A stretch of DNA of 34,416 nt from Gammaproteobacteria bacterium. GTDB lineage: Bacteria; Pseudomonadota; Gammaproteobacteria; UBA6429; Thiohalophilaceae. Location: NCBI GenBank assembly GCA_011052165.1, contig DRJN01000461.1, forward strand, positions 1-34,416, given 5' to 3'. Position 1 is the first letter of the stretch. Each line of letters begins with the position of its first letter. Made by a program: the position numbers and the translations under genes. Shown here one piece after another: positions 14,132 through 23,382 of this stretch. The notes under the pieces were generated by a model. The model was not told where the DNA came from and searched no databases. It worked only from the letters and a program-made list of their open reading frames with translations.

Positions 14132-15687
14132 TGAGCGCAGTGGTGGTCAAACCGATGATGCTCAGAGAGTTATTGACAGATATTGTCCATCTGCCGGCCG
14201 AAGCCGACCGGGTGGTGACCGGGCTTTGTCCGGACAGCCGGGTACTTCGTGGCGGCGATATTTTTATTGCGCTGAATAGTCTGGGTAGCACAGGGCATAA
14301 GGCCGGCGCCTTCATCGATGCGGCGATTGCGCAGGGCGCGCAGGCGGTGCTCTGGGAAAGCGAAGCCGATTTGCCAGCAGTAGAACTGGGTTGGAGGACG
14401 GCGGCGGCGGGCGGGAAAATTCCGCTGATTGCGGTGGCCGGGCTGGCCTCGAAGCTGGGCCTGATCGCCGATCGTTTCTATGATGAGCCTTCGAAATACC
14501 TGTCGATTACCGGTATTACCGGCACTAATGGGAAGACTTCGATTAGCCAGTACCTGGCTCAGTGTTTGGTGGCGGATGGGGCCTGCGGGGTTATGGGCAC
14601 GCTGGGCGTGGGTGTTCTGACGCCGGATGCTGCGGAGGCTGAATTACAGTCCACCGGCTACACCACCCCCGATGCTCTGCGCAGTCATCGGTGGCTGGCC
14701 GAGATGCGCGCACGGGCGGTGACCGGGATCAGCATGGAAGTGTCCTCGCACGCGCTGGCGCAGGGGCGGGTGAAGGGCATTCGGTTTGACTGTGCCGTGT
14801 TCAGCAACCTCAGCCGTGATCATATGGATTATCACGGCGATATGCAGACTTATGCCCAGGTTAAGGCCGGGCTGTTTGCCGTGCCGGGCCTGAAACAGGC
14901 GGTGATCAATGTGGATGACCCCTATGGCCGTGAACTGGCCACCGAGCTGGCGCAGCGAGAGGGCTTGTCAATTATTCGCTACGGGCTGCAAGGGCAGAAT
15001 CAACCCGATGTTCTGGCGCAGGATTTGAGACTCAATGCGCAGGGCTTGTCCATGCAGGTCGTGACCCCCTGGGGTTCCTCGCCCTTACATGTCCCCCTGC
15101 TGGGTCGCTTCAGTGCCAGTAATGTGCTGGCCGTGCTGGCGGTACTGGGGCAAAAAGGGTGGCCGTTGAAACAGATCATGGCCCGTTTGCAGACGCTGAA
15201 ACCGGTGGCCGGGCGTATGCAGTGTCTGGGTGGAGGCGAGCAACCCCTGGTGGTGGTGGATTATGCGCACACGCCCGATGCTCTGGAACAGGCCTTGCTG
15301 GCGGTGCGGGAACATACCCGTGAACAATGCTGGTGTGTGTTTGGTTGTGGTGGCAACCGTGATCAGGGCAAGCGTGCGCTGATGGGTAAAGTGGCGGCAC
15401 GGCTGGCGGATCAGATCATATTGACCAACGACAACCCGCGCCGGGAAGCGCCGGAAAAGATTCTGGCGGATATCCAGCAGGGCATAGGTGAGGATAAAGC
15501 GTTCATGCTCGAAGCGGATCGCGCCGCCGCCATCGCGCTGGCGATTACTCAGGCGCAGGCCGGAGATGTGGTGCTGATTGCCGGCAAAGGCCATGAAGAT
15601 TATCAGATTACTGGCGCAGACAAACGGCCCTTCAGTGATGTGGGCGAGGCGAAAAAACAGTTGTTGAAAAAAGTGGGTGAAGCATGA
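14128..15687 (+). CDS. murE: MurE, UDP-MurNAc-tripeptide ligase (meso-DAP adding)
   Basis: MurE adds the third amino acid to UDP-MurNAc-L-Ala-D-Glu in the cytoplasm, using ATP. The 519-residue protein has the Mur ligase layout: an N-terminal UDP-binding domain (GLCPDSRVLRGGDIFIAL), the ATP loop GTNGKT at 132-137, the central EVSSHALAQGRVKG motif, and a C-terminal domain with DYAHTPDALEQAL. The DNPR motif (435-438) is the known signature for meso-diaminopimelate rather than lysine, so this is a Gram-negative type stem peptide. ATG 14128 overlaps the ftsI stop; the murE stop overlaps the murF ATG by 4 bases. Confidence 0.97.
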   Translation: MMSAVVVKPMMLRELLTDIVHLPAEADRVVTGLCPDSRVLRGGDIFIALNSLGSTGHKAGAFIDAAIAQGAQAVLWESEADLPAVELGWRTAAAGGKIPLIAVAGLASKLGLIADRFYDEPSKYLSITGITGTNGKTSISQYLAQCLVADGACGVMGTLGVGVLTPDAAEAELQSTGYTTPDALRSHRWLAEMRARAVTGISMEVSSHALAQGRVKGIRFDCAVFSNLSRDHMDYHGDMQTYAQVKAGLFAVPGLKQAVINVDDPYGRELATELAQREGLSIIRYGLQGQNQPDVLAQDLRLNAQGLSMQVVTPWGSSPLHVPLLGRFSASNVLAVLAVLGQKGWPLKQIMARLQTLKPVAGRMQCLGGGEQPLVVVDYAHTPDALEQALLAVREHTREQCWCVFGCGGNRDQGKRALMGKVAARLADQIILTNDNPRREAPEKILADIQQGIGEDKAFMLEADRAAAIALAITQAQAGDVVLIAGKGHEDYQITGADKRPFSDVGEAKKQLLKKVGEA

Positions 15688-17087
15688 GCGCGCAGGCCGA
15701 TATGACCTGCTCGCGGGGATTCTGCATGCCTTTGTATGAGGCTGCAAAAGTGCTGCGTGCGGCGGGCATGAGCGTCGCCGTGCAGGGCGCGGATATTCTG
15801 CTTAAAGGCGTGAGTACGGACACGCGCAGCCTGCAAAAGGGCGAGTTGTTTATCGCCCTGAGCGGGCCGAATTTCGATGGTAATACCTTTGCTGAAAAAG
15901 CTCTGAAAAGTGACGCCGCCGCCTGTTTACTGGAACGGGACAGGGGCGTGGCGCCTGCGCTGATCGTCGATGACAGCCGCCGGGCACTGGGGCTGCTGGC
16001 GCAAGCCTGGCGCCAGCGTTTCAGCCTGCCGCTGGTGGCGGTGACCGGCAGTAACGGCAAGACTACGGTGAAGGACATGCTGGCCAGTATTTTCAGCCGC
16101 AAAGGCCGGGTGCTGGCGACGCGCGGTAATCTGAACAATGACATCGGTATGCCCCTGACCCTGCTGCGCCTGAACTCCTCATACGACTATGCGGTGATTG
16201 AAATGGGCGCCAACCACGCCGGAGAGATTGCATATCTAAGCGAACTGGCGGTCCCCGATGTGGCTTTGATCACCAATGCAGCGGCCGCACATCTGGCGGG
16301 CTTTGGCAGTCTCGAAGGTGTGGCCCAGGCCAAGGGCGAAATTTATTCCGGCCTGGCGGCAGGGGGGTGCGCGGTGATGAATGCCGATGATGCCTTTGTC
16401 TCGCTGTGGCATAAGATTATGGCAAATGAAAAGCGAAACCTGCGCTGCCTGGATTTTGCCAGTGTGGCTAAAGCGGACGTGCACGCAAGCTGGCCTGCGA
16501 CCGATGGCCAGGTGAAAATAAATACGCCGGAAGGTGAGTTTGATCTCAGACTGGCCCTGCCAGGGCGGCACAATCTTATGAATGCGCTGGCCGCCAGCGC
16601 CGTTGCCATGGCGGTCGGTGTTGATCCGGCTTCGATTCGGGTCGGACTGGAAGCGATGCAGACGGTGCCCGGACGGTTGCAATTAAAGACTGGAGTAGCG
16701 GGAAGCCGTATTCTCGATGATACCTACAATGCCAACCCGGCTTCGATAAAAGCCGCTCTGGAGGTCCTGCAGGATTTCTCCGGGCGCCATTTTCTGGCGC
16801 TGGGGGATATGGCTGAACTGGGGAAGGACGAAAAAATGCTGCATGCACAGACAGGTGAACAGGCGCGCGCCAGCGGCGTGCAGCGTCTTTATACCCTGGG
16901 TGCGTTATCGCGTGCGGCGGCGACGGCCTTTGGCGGGGAGGCGCAGATCTTTAGCAGCCACAGCAGCATGCTCGAACGCCTGCACGAAGATCTCGACGCC
17001 GATGTCACCTTGCTGGTAAAAGGCTCACGGCGCATGCAAATGGATAAAATCGTCCATGCGTTGAGTGTCGACGGGGAGGGTTGTTGA
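15684..17087 (+). CDS. murF: MurF, UDP-MurNAc-tripeptide-D-Ala-D-Ala ligase
   Basis: MurF attaches the D-Ala-D-Ala dipeptide made by Ddl, completing the cytoplasmic pentapeptide. The 467-residue Mur ligase has the N-terminal STDTRSLQKGELFIAL domain, the ATP loop GSNGKT at 122-127, the EMGANHAGEIAYL motif and the C-terminal DDTYNANPASIKAAL typical of MurF. The start overlaps the murE stop by 4 bases (ATGA). The extra N-terminal residues (MSAQADMTCSRGFC) before MPLYEAAKVLRAAG raise the possibility of a start at a later ATG, but the overlap makes 15684 attractive. Confidence 0.96.
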   Translation: MSAQADMTCSRGFCMPLYEAAKVLRAAGMSVAVQGADILLKGVSTDTRSLQKGELFIALSGPNFDGNTFAEKALKSDAAACLLERDRGVAPALIVDDSRRALGLLAQAWRQRFSLPLVAVTGSNGKTTVKDMLASIFSRKGRVLATRGNLNNDIGMPLTLLRLNSSYDYAVIEMGANHAGEIAYLSELAVPDVALITNAAAAHLAGFGSLEGVAQAKGEIYSGLAAGGCAVMNADDAFVSLWHKIMANEKRNLRCLDFASVAKADVHASWPATDGQVKINTPEGEFDLRLALPGRHNLMNALAASAVAMAVGVDPASIRVGLEAMQTVPGRLQLKTGVAGSRILDDTYNANPASIKAALEVLQDFSGRHFLALGDMAELGKDEKMLHAQTGEQARASGVQRLYTLGALSRAAATAFGGEAQIFSSHSSMLERLHEDLDADVTLLVKGSRRMQMDKIVHALSVDGEGC

Positions 17088-17088
17088 G

Positions 17089-18174
17089 ATGCTTTATCAT
17101 TTAGCCCGGTACCTGCAGGAAATATACAGCGGCTTCAATGTCTTCAACTACCTGACCCTGCGCGCGATCCTCGGCGTGCTCACCGCCTTGCTGATTTCTT
17201 TTATTATCGGTCCGGTGATGATCCGCAAACTGAGCAAGTACAACATCAGCCAGACGGTGCGCGAGGATGGCCCGGAAAGTCATTTCAGCAAAGCCGGCAC
17301 CCCGACCATGGGCGGTGCGCTGATTCTGGTGGCCATTTTTGTCAGCACCTTGTTGTGGTCGGACCTGACCAACCGCTATGTCTGGGTGGCGGTGATCACC
17401 ACGGCCATGTTTGGCCTTATCGGCTGGGTGGATGACTACAAGAAATTGGTACGGCGGGATCCCCGCGGTCTGAGCGCGCGTTACAAGTATTTCTGGCAGT
17501 CAGTGGCCGGTCTCGGCGCCGCCGTTTATCTCTATGTCAGTGCGACCAGTCCGGCCGACACGCAACTGATTGTGCCGATATTCAAGGATGTGGCGATTCC
17601 GATGAGTCTGGGCAGCTATGTGCTGTTGAGTTATTTCGTGATTGTCGGCAGCAGTAATTCGGTGAACCTTACCGATGGCCTTGACGGGCTGGCTATTTTG
17701 CCGACGGTGATGGTGGCCGGGGCTCTGGCCGTATTTGCCTATCTTACCGGGCATGTAGTGTTTTCGGCCTATTTGTCTATTCCCTACATACCGGGCGTCG
17801 GTGAGCTGGTGATTTTCTGTGGTGCCATTGTCGGCGCCGGGCTGGGCTTTCTCTGGTTCAACGCCTACCCCGCACAGGTTTTTATGGGCGACGTGGGCGC
17901 GCTGGCGCTGGGTGCAGCGCTGGGCGTTGTGGCCATAATGGTGCGTCAGGAGATCGTGCTTTTCATCATGGGCGGCGTGTTCGTGATGGAAACCGTATCG
18001 GTCATTCTACAGGTGGCCTCCTACAAACTCACGGGTCGGCGGATTTTTCGCATGGCGCCCCTGCATCATCATTTTGAACTCAAGGGCTGGCCGGAGCCGC
18101 GCGTGATCGTGCGTTTCTGGATCATCACCGTGATTCTGGTGCTGATCGGTCTGGCCACGCTGAAGGTTCGTTAA
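17089..18174 (+). CDS. mraY: MraY, phospho-MurNAc-pentapeptide translocase
   Basis: MraY transfers phospho-MurNAc-pentapeptide to undecaprenyl phosphate, making lipid I in the inner membrane. I start at ATG 17089 (361 residues, E. coli 360) because GGGGAGGG at 17073-17080 sits 8 bases upstream; the frame extends back to 17065 inside murF. About ten hydrophobic helices are visible. The conserved catalytic motifs are WVDDYKKL, NLTDGLDGLA with its acidic residues, and the histidine-rich PLHHHFELKGWPE near the C-terminus. One base separates it from the murF stop. Confidence 0.97.
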   Translation: MLYHLARYLQEIYSGFNVFNYLTLRAILGVLTALLISFIIGPVMIRKLSKYNISQTVREDGPESHFSKAGTPTMGGALILVAIFVSTLLWSDLTNRYVWVAVITTAMFGLIGWVDDYKKLVRRDPRGLSARYKYFWQSVAGLGAAVYLYVSATSPADTQLIVPIFKDVAIPMSLGSYVLLSYFVIVGSSNSVNLTDGLDGLAILPTVMVAGALAVFAYLTGHVVFSAYLSIPYIPGVGELVIFCGAIVGAGLGFLWFNAYPAQVFMGDVGALALGAALGVVAIMVRQEIVLFIMGGVFVMETVSVILQVASYKLTGRRIFRMAPLHHHFELKGWPEPRVIVRFWIITVILVLIGLATLKVR

Positions 18175-18176
18175 GC

Positions 18177-19598
18177 ATGCTGCTGGCGATAGAAAAAAAT
18201 ATGACTGAGGAAAATACGATTCTGGACAGGCTGCGCGCGCAACGGGTGCTGATCGTCGGGCTGGGCGCGACGGGTCTTTCCTGCGCCCGTTTTCTGGTGG
18301 CGCAGGGGGTGGAGGTAGTGGTGACCGATAATCGCGTCAACCCGCCGGGCCTGGAAGTGCTGTCCAGGGAACTATCCGGCACCACCGTATTCGTCGGTGG
18401 TTTTGAGGCTGAGGCCTTTGAACGTGCGGATATACTTCTGCTCAGTCCCGGTGTTTCCCTGCGCGAGCCACTGGTGGCGGAAGCGCGGGCGCGCGGTGCC
18501 GAGATACTGGGCGATGTGGAGCTGTTTGCCCGTCTGGTGCGCGCCCCCGTGATCGCGATCACGGGTTCCAATGGCAAGAGCACCGTGACTACCCTGGTCG
18601 GGGAGATGGCGCGGGCAGCCGGACGGCATGTGGCGCTGGGCGGCAACATCGGTGTCCCGGTGCTGGATCTCCTGGATCAGTCGGATGATCAGCCGGCGCA
18701 TGATCTGTATGTGCTGGAGCTGTCCAGCTTCCAGCTTGAAACCACCCACAGTTTGGAGACGGTGGCGGCGACCATTCTCAATATCAGTGAAGATCACATG
18801 GATCGTTATACCAGCCTCGCAGACTATGTCGCTGCCAAGGCGCGGGTTTTCCACGGCAGCGATGCGCTGATCGTGAATCGTGACGATGCGCGGGTGACGG
18901 CGACGCTGGACATGCTCCGCTGTGGGCGGCGGCTCATTCATTTTGGCCTGCAACCCGCAGCGGAAGAGGATTTTGGACTTTGTGACGAGCGTGGCGAAGA
19001 CTGGCTGTGCCTGGGCCATGAGGCCCTGATGCCGGTTGCCAGGCTGCGCCTGCGTGGCCGGCACAATCTCGCCAATGCCTTGGCGGCGCTGGCGCTGGGA
19101 CAGGCGGCCGGGCTGCCGATGATGGCCATGCTTGAGACCCTGCAACACTTCGGCGGCCTGCCTCACCGTTGCCAGTGGCTGGGGGAATATCAAGGTGTGA
19201 ACTGGTACAACGATTCCAAGGCCACCAATGTGGGGGCCGCGCTGGCGGCCATCAATGGTGTTGAAGCAGAGCATATCGTCCTCATCGCCGGGGGTCAGGG
19301 CAAGGGGCAGGACTTTAGGCCGCTGGCCGGGCCGCTGGCGCAGCGGGCGCGGGCCGTGGTCCTGCTGGGCGAAGATGGTGCTGTGATCGAAGCGGCGTTG
19401 CAGCGTGTCCTGGGCGCGGATGCCCCGAACCTTTGCCATGTGCAGGACATGAGCGAAGCGGTAACATGCGCCGCCAGGATTGCCCGGCCGGGTGATGCCG
19501 TGCTGCTGTCACCGGCCTGCGCCAGTTTTGATATGTTTTCGGGTTTTGAGCAACGCGGCGAGGTATTCATGGAACAGGTGGAGGGCCAGCTTAAATGA
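18177..19598 (+). CDS. murD: MurD, UDP-MurNAc-L-Ala D-glutamate ligase
   Basis: MurD adds D-glutamate, the second stem-peptide residue. It has an N-terminal Rossmann-like domain (RVLIVGLGATGLSCARFL), the ATP loop GSNGKS at 130-135, LELSSFQLE in the centre, and the C-terminal YNDSKATNVGAALAA and LSPACASFDMF. At 473 residues it is longer than E. coli MurD (438), partly at the N-terminus. ATG 18201 (MTEENTILDRL) is an alternative start, but GAAGG about 10 bases before 18177 favours the longer form. It is 2 bases after mraY and overlaps ftsW by 4 bases. Confidence 0.96.
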   Translation: MLLAIEKNMTEENTILDRLRAQRVLIVGLGATGLSCARFLVAQGVEVVVTDNRVNPPGLEVLSRELSGTTVFVGGFEAEAFERADILLLSPGVSLREPLVAEARARGAEILGDVELFARLVRAPVIAITGSNGKSTVTTLVGEMARAAGRHVALGGNIGVPVLDLLDQSDDQPAHDLYVLELSSFQLETTHSLETVAATILNISEDHMDRYTSLADYVAAKARVFHGSDALIVNRDDARVTATLDMLRCGRRLIHFGLQPAAEEDFGLCDERGEDWLCLGHEALMPVARLRLRGRHNLANALAALALGQAAGLPMMAMLETLQHFGGLPHRCQWLGEYQGVNWYNDSKATNVGAALAAINGVEAEHIVLIAGGQGKGQDFRPLAGPLAQRARAVVLLGEDGAVIEAALQRVLGADAPNLCHVQDMSEAVTCAARIARPGDAVLLSPACASFDMFSGFEQRGEVFMEQVEGQLK

Positions 19599-20812
19599 GC
19601 CTGCAGGCGATTAGACAGGACGGCGTTTCGGCATCTGCCGATCAGGGGAGCCTATTGCTGTCGCTGGATCCCTGGTTGGTAGTGCCGGCTGTTAGCCTGC
19701 TGATGCTGGGGCTGGTGATGGTGGGTTCGGCCTCTATTTCGATGGCCGAGCAAAAGACCGGCCAGCCTTTTTATTTTCTCATTCGCCAAAGTATTTATGT
19801 GTGCATGGGGCTGGGACTGGCCTGGGGCGTCTGGTACTTGCCCATGCGGCTGTGGCAGGCTGCCGGACCCTATTTAATTATGGCCAGCGTACTGTTGCTG
19901 TTGTTGCTGTTTGTCCCCGGCCTGGGCCGGGAAGTGAATGGCAGTCTGCGCTGGCTCGCCCTGGGGCCGATCAACCTGCAGGTCTCAGAAGTGGTGAAAC
20001 TGTTCGTGGTGGTTTATCTGGCCGGTTATCTGCTGCGCCATAATGAGGCCGTGCGCAATCAGGCCGGGGGGTTTTTACGCCCGCTGGCCCTGATGGTGAT
20101 CTTGTCGATGCTGCTGTTGCTGGAACCGGACTTCGGTGCAGTGTGTGTGATGATGGCTATCGCTATGGGCATGATGTGGCTGGGTGGCGCACGTCTGTTG
20201 CAGTTTTTCCTGCTGGGACTGGGCATGTTGGGCATGCTGGGGATGCTGGCGGTGGCGGCGCCCTATCGCATGGCGCGGCTGACTACTTTTTTAAATCCTT
20301 GGGCCGATCCTTTCGACAGCGGCTTCCAGTTGACCCAGGCCCTGATCGCCTTTGGCCGTGGTGAATGGCTGGGTGTGGGCTTGGGATCCAGCGTACAGAA
20401 ACTGTTCTATCTGCCCGAGGCGCATACCGATTTTCTGTTTGCAGTGATAGCCGAGGAGCTGGGACTGGTGGCGGCGGTCCTGGTGATCATCCTGTTTCTT
20501 GTCATCGTCCTGCGTGCGCTGTACATCGGCCAACGAGCCGAAAAGCAGGAGGAATTGTTCATGGCCTATATGGCGTATGGGCTGGGGATCTGGATTGGTC
20601 TACAGGCCTTTATCAATATCGGCGTCAACATGGGCGTGTTGCCGACCAAGGGGCTGACCCTGCCGCTGATGAGCTATGGTGGCAGCAGCATGATGGTCAT
20701 GTGCGTCGCGATGGCTCTGTTGTTGCGAATCGAATATGAAACCCGTACCGGATCGGTACGGCGCGATTCTGTTGTCAGGGTCTCCCGCCGGGGGAGGACA
20801 GGGCATGTCTGA
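19595..20812 (+). CDS. ftsW: FtsW, septal peptidoglycan glycosyltransferase (SEDS family)
   Basis: FtsW polymerises lipid II into septal glycan strands together with FtsI. The 405-residue polytopic protein has roughly ten hydrophobic segments. SEDS-family blocks include GLVMVGSASISMAEQ, RWLALGPINLQVSEVVKL, LLLEPDFGAVCVM, FLFAVIAEELGLV and the C-terminal TLPLMSYGGSSM. The cytoplasmic N-terminal tail is about 25 residues. The start ATG overlaps the murD stop (ATGA); the 3' end overlaps murG by 8 bases. Confidence 0.96.
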   Translation: MSLQAIRQDGVSASADQGSLLLSLDPWLVVPAVSLLMLGLVMVGSASISMAEQKTGQPFYFLIRQSIYVCMGLGLAWGVWYLPMRLWQAAGPYLIMASVLLLLLLFVPGLGREVNGSLRWLALGPINLQVSEVVKLFVVVYLAGYLLRHNEAVRNQAGGFLRPLALMVILSMLLLLEPDFGAVCVMMAIAMGMMWLGGARLLQFFLLGLGMLGMLGMLAVAAPYRMARLTTFLNPWADPFDSGFQLTQALIAFGRGEWLGVGLGSSVQKLFYLPEAHTDFLFAVIAEELGLVAAVLVIILFLVIVLRALYIGQRAEKQEELFMAYMAYGLGIWIGLQAFINIGVNMGVLPTKGLTLPLMSYGGSSMMVMCVAMALLLRIEYETRTGSVRRDSVVRVSRRGRTGHV

Positions 20813-21911
20813 CAAAGCGAAATCCCCGATGCCCTGCCGTATCCTGATCATGGCGGGTGGCACGGGCGGGCATGTCTATCCGGCGCTGGCGGTGGCTGAG
20901 TATCTGCGCCAGCAGAATGTGAGCGTGAGCTGGCTGGGGACGCGCAAGGGGCTGGAAGCACGGGTGGTGGCCCGGGCCGGTTTTCCCCTTTACACGATTT
21001 CGGTGGGCGGCCTGCGCGGAAAGGGACTGGGCGGCTGGTTGCTGGCACCACTGCGCCTGAACCTGGCTCTGTTACAGGCACTTAGAATCCTGGTCAGGCT
21101 GCGTCCGCATGCGGTACTGGGCATGGGGGGGTTTGTTACGGGACCCGGCGGTGTCGCGGCCTTTATTCTGGGTCGCGCATTGCTGATTCACGAACAAAAT
21201 GCGATTGCCGGGCTGACCAACCGGTTGCTGGGCCGTATTGCCGACAAGGTTATGGCGGCCTTTCCCGGCGCGTTTCGCAAGACCCGCCGGGTGGAGATTG
21301 TGGGCAATCCGGTGCGCGAGTCCATTGCCCGGTTGCCGGCGCCGGATGAGCGCTTTGCCATGCGCAAAGGCCGCCTGAACCTGCTGGTCATTGGCGGCAG
21401 CCTGGGGGCGCTGGCGTTGAATGAGACGCTGCCCGCCGCGCTGGAAAATTTTGACGCGGCTCACCGGCCGCATGTCTGGCATCAAACGGGTGTCGGCAAA
21501 CAGGCGGCCGGCGAGGCGGATTATGAGCAGCGGGGGATTGAGGCGAAGATCATGGAATTTATCGAGGATATGGATGCCGCCTACGCCTGGGCGGATCTGG
21601 TGATCTGCCGGGCCGGGGCGCTGACGGTTTCCGAGCTGGCGGTGGCCGGGGGGGGATCGATCCTGGTGCCGTATCCCCATGCCGTGGACGATCACCAGAG
21701 CGCCAATGCCCGTTTTCTGGTGCGTGCCGGCGCCGCCAAACTCTTGCCGCAAACTCAGTTGAGTGCAGACAGTCTCTACCGGATGCTGTCCGAGCTGATG
21801 AAAAAAGGTCGCCAAGGCCTGTTGAAAATGGCGATGGCGGCGCGGGGGGCGGCCATGCCGGGGGCTACCCGGCTCGTGGCCAAACGTTGTCTGGAGGCGG
21901 CTCATGGCTGA
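20805..21911 (+). CDS. murG: MurG, lipid II-forming GlcNAc transferase
   Basis: MurG adds GlcNAc from UDP-GlcNAc to lipid I, forming lipid II on the inner leaflet. I start at ATG 20805 (368 residues, E. coli 355) because GGAGG at 20793-20797 lies 7 bases upstream and the protein then begins shortly before ILIMAGGTGGHVYPALAVAE. Further family-28 glycosyltransferase motifs are LGMGGFVTGPGG, HEQNAIAGLTNRLL, VIGGSLGALALN, and AGALTVSELAVAGGGSILVP with PHAVDDHQSANA. A run of eight G at 21648-21655 encodes part of the GGG. It overlaps murC by 8 bases. Confidence 0.97.
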   Translation: MSDKAKSPMPCRILIMAGGTGGHVYPALAVAEYLRQQNVSVSWLGTRKGLEARVVARAGFPLYTISVGGLRGKGLGGWLLAPLRLNLALLQALRILVRLRPHAVLGMGGFVTGPGGVAAFILGRALLIHEQNAIAGLTNRLLGRIADKVMAAFPGAFRKTRRVEIVGNPVRESIARLPAPDERFAMRKGRLNLLVIGGSLGALALNETLPAALENFDAAHRPHVWHQTGVGKQAAGEADYEQRGIEAKIMEFIEDMDAAYAWADLVICRAGALTVSELAVAGGGSILVPYPHAVDDHQSANARFLVRAGAAKLLPQTQLSADSLYRMLSELMKKGRQGLLKMAMAARGAAMPGATRLVAKRCLEAAHG

Positions 21912-23370
21912 GCGGTTGACACGCAATTATGGCCGCCGTGAGACCGATCTGGGTAATGCCCGCGGTGAGCCGGGCATGGGCCGTATTCGCCGGATTCATT
22001 TCGTGGGCATCGGCGGTGCGGGTATGGGTGGTATTGCCGAAGTGTTGCGCAACCTGGGCTATACCGTCAGCGGTTCGGATCTACAGGAAAACACGGTGAC
22101 CCGGCGTCTGCTGAAGCAGGGTGCCGAGGTCATCTTTGGCCATGCTGCGGAAAACATTAGCGGCAGTGATGTGGTGGTGGTGTCCAGCGCGGTCAAACAG
22201 GATAACCCGGAAGTCGTGGCCGCGCATGCGCAACGCATTCCAGTGGTTCCGCGTGCAGAAATGCTGGCCGAACTCATGCGTTTCCGGTTTGGTATCGCGG
22301 TAGCCGGTACTCACGGCAAGACTACTGCCACCAGTCTGATTGCCAGCGTCCTGGCGGAGGGCGGCGTGGACCCTACTTTCGTGATTGGCGGGCGGCTCAA
22401 CAGTGCCGGCAGCAATGCGCGTCTGGGCGCAGGACGCTATCTGGTGGCGGAGGCGGACGAGAGTGATGCGTCTTTTATGCACCTGCAACCGATGATGGCG
22501 GTGGTGACCAACATCGATGCCGATCACATGGAAACCTATGGTGGCGACTTCAACGTATTGCGCCAGACCTTCCTCGAATTTTTGCACCATTTACCCTTCT
22601 ACGGGCTAGCGGTGCTGTGTGTGGATGATCCGGAAGTTAGAAAATTGTTGCCCGAGGTGACCCGGCCGGTGCTCAGTTACGGCCTGGACGACAGCGCCGA
22701 CATCTATGCGACGGATTTGCAGCAGATCGGCGCCTGTACCCACTTTCGGGTTTCGCGCAAGGACAAAAAAGACTGGCTGAAAATCGATCTGAATATGCCG
22801 GGCCAGCACAACGTTCTCAATGCATTGGCAGCCATCGCCGTGGCGCACGAGATTGGCATTGCCGACGAGGCGGTCGTGCGGTCGCTGAAGAATTTTGCCG
22901 GTATCGGACGGCGTTTCCAGATCAACGGTGACTATGATCTTGGCGGCAGACGCGTGCTGCATGTGGATGACTATGGCCATCATCCGCGTGAAGTGGCGGC
23001 GACCATCAAGGCCATCCGTGAAGGCTGGCCGCAACGCCGCCTGGTGCTGGCTTTTCAGCCGCACCGCTACACCCGCACCCGCGATTTGTTCGAGGATTTC
23101 ACCATGGTGTTGTCCGAGGTGGACGCGCTGGTGCTGCTGGAAGTCTATGCCGCCGGTGAGACGCCTATTACCGGGGCCAATAGCCGCGCCCTGTCACGCG
23201 CCATTCGCCTGCGTGGGCAGGTCGAGCCGGTGTTTGTCAAGCAGATTGATGCGCTGGCGGAAACCCTCAAGGGCGTGCTGCAGGATGGCGATATTCTGCT
23301 GACGCTGGGCGCAGGCAATATTGGTGTGGCCGCGGCGAAGCTGAAACAGCAACTGGAAACGGGGGCCTGA
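21904..23370 (+). CDS. murC: MurC, UDP-MurNAc L-alanine ligase
   Basis: MurC adds L-alanine, the first stem-peptide residue, to UDP-MurNAc. The 488-residue protein has an N-terminal dinucleotide-fold domain (IHFVGIGGAGMGGIAEVL), the ATP loop GTHGKT at 135-140, the EADESDASF motif, NIDADHMETYGG, and the C-terminal DDYGHHPREVAATI and FQPHRYTRTRDL. Length matches the family. About 27 residues precede the first motif, so ATG codons slightly downstream are conceivable, but ATG 21904 overlaps the murG stop in the manner of its neighbours. Confidence 0.97.
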   Translation: MAERLTRNYGRRETDLGNARGEPGMGRIRRIHFVGIGGAGMGGIAEVLRNLGYTVSGSDLQENTVTRRLLKQGAEVIFGHAAENISGSDVVVVSSAVKQDNPEVVAAHAQRIPVVPRAEMLAELMRFRFGIAVAGTHGKTTATSLIASVLAEGGVDPTFVIGGRLNSAGSNARLGAGRYLVAEADESDASFMHLQPMMAVVTNIDADHMETYGGDFNVLRQTFLEFLHHLPFYGLAVLCVDDPEVRKLLPEVTRPVLSYGLDDSADIYATDLQQIGACTHFRVSRKDKKDWLKIDLNMPGQHNVLNALAAIAVAHEIGIADEAVVRSLKNFAGIGRRFQINGDYDLGGRRVLHVDDYGHHPREVAATIKAIREGWPQRRLVLAFQPHRYTRTRDLFEDFTMVLSEVDALVLLEVYAAGETPITGANSRALSRAIRLRGQVEPVFVKQIDALAETLKGVLQDGDILLTLGAGNIGVAAAKLKQQLETGA

Positions 23371-23382
23371 GGAGTGATGCCG

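Noticed and set aside
18372..19439. Open frame of 355 codons opposite murD
   Set aside because: It is an antisense shadow with low-complexity, Gln/His/Arg-rich translation typical of reversed GC-rich genes.
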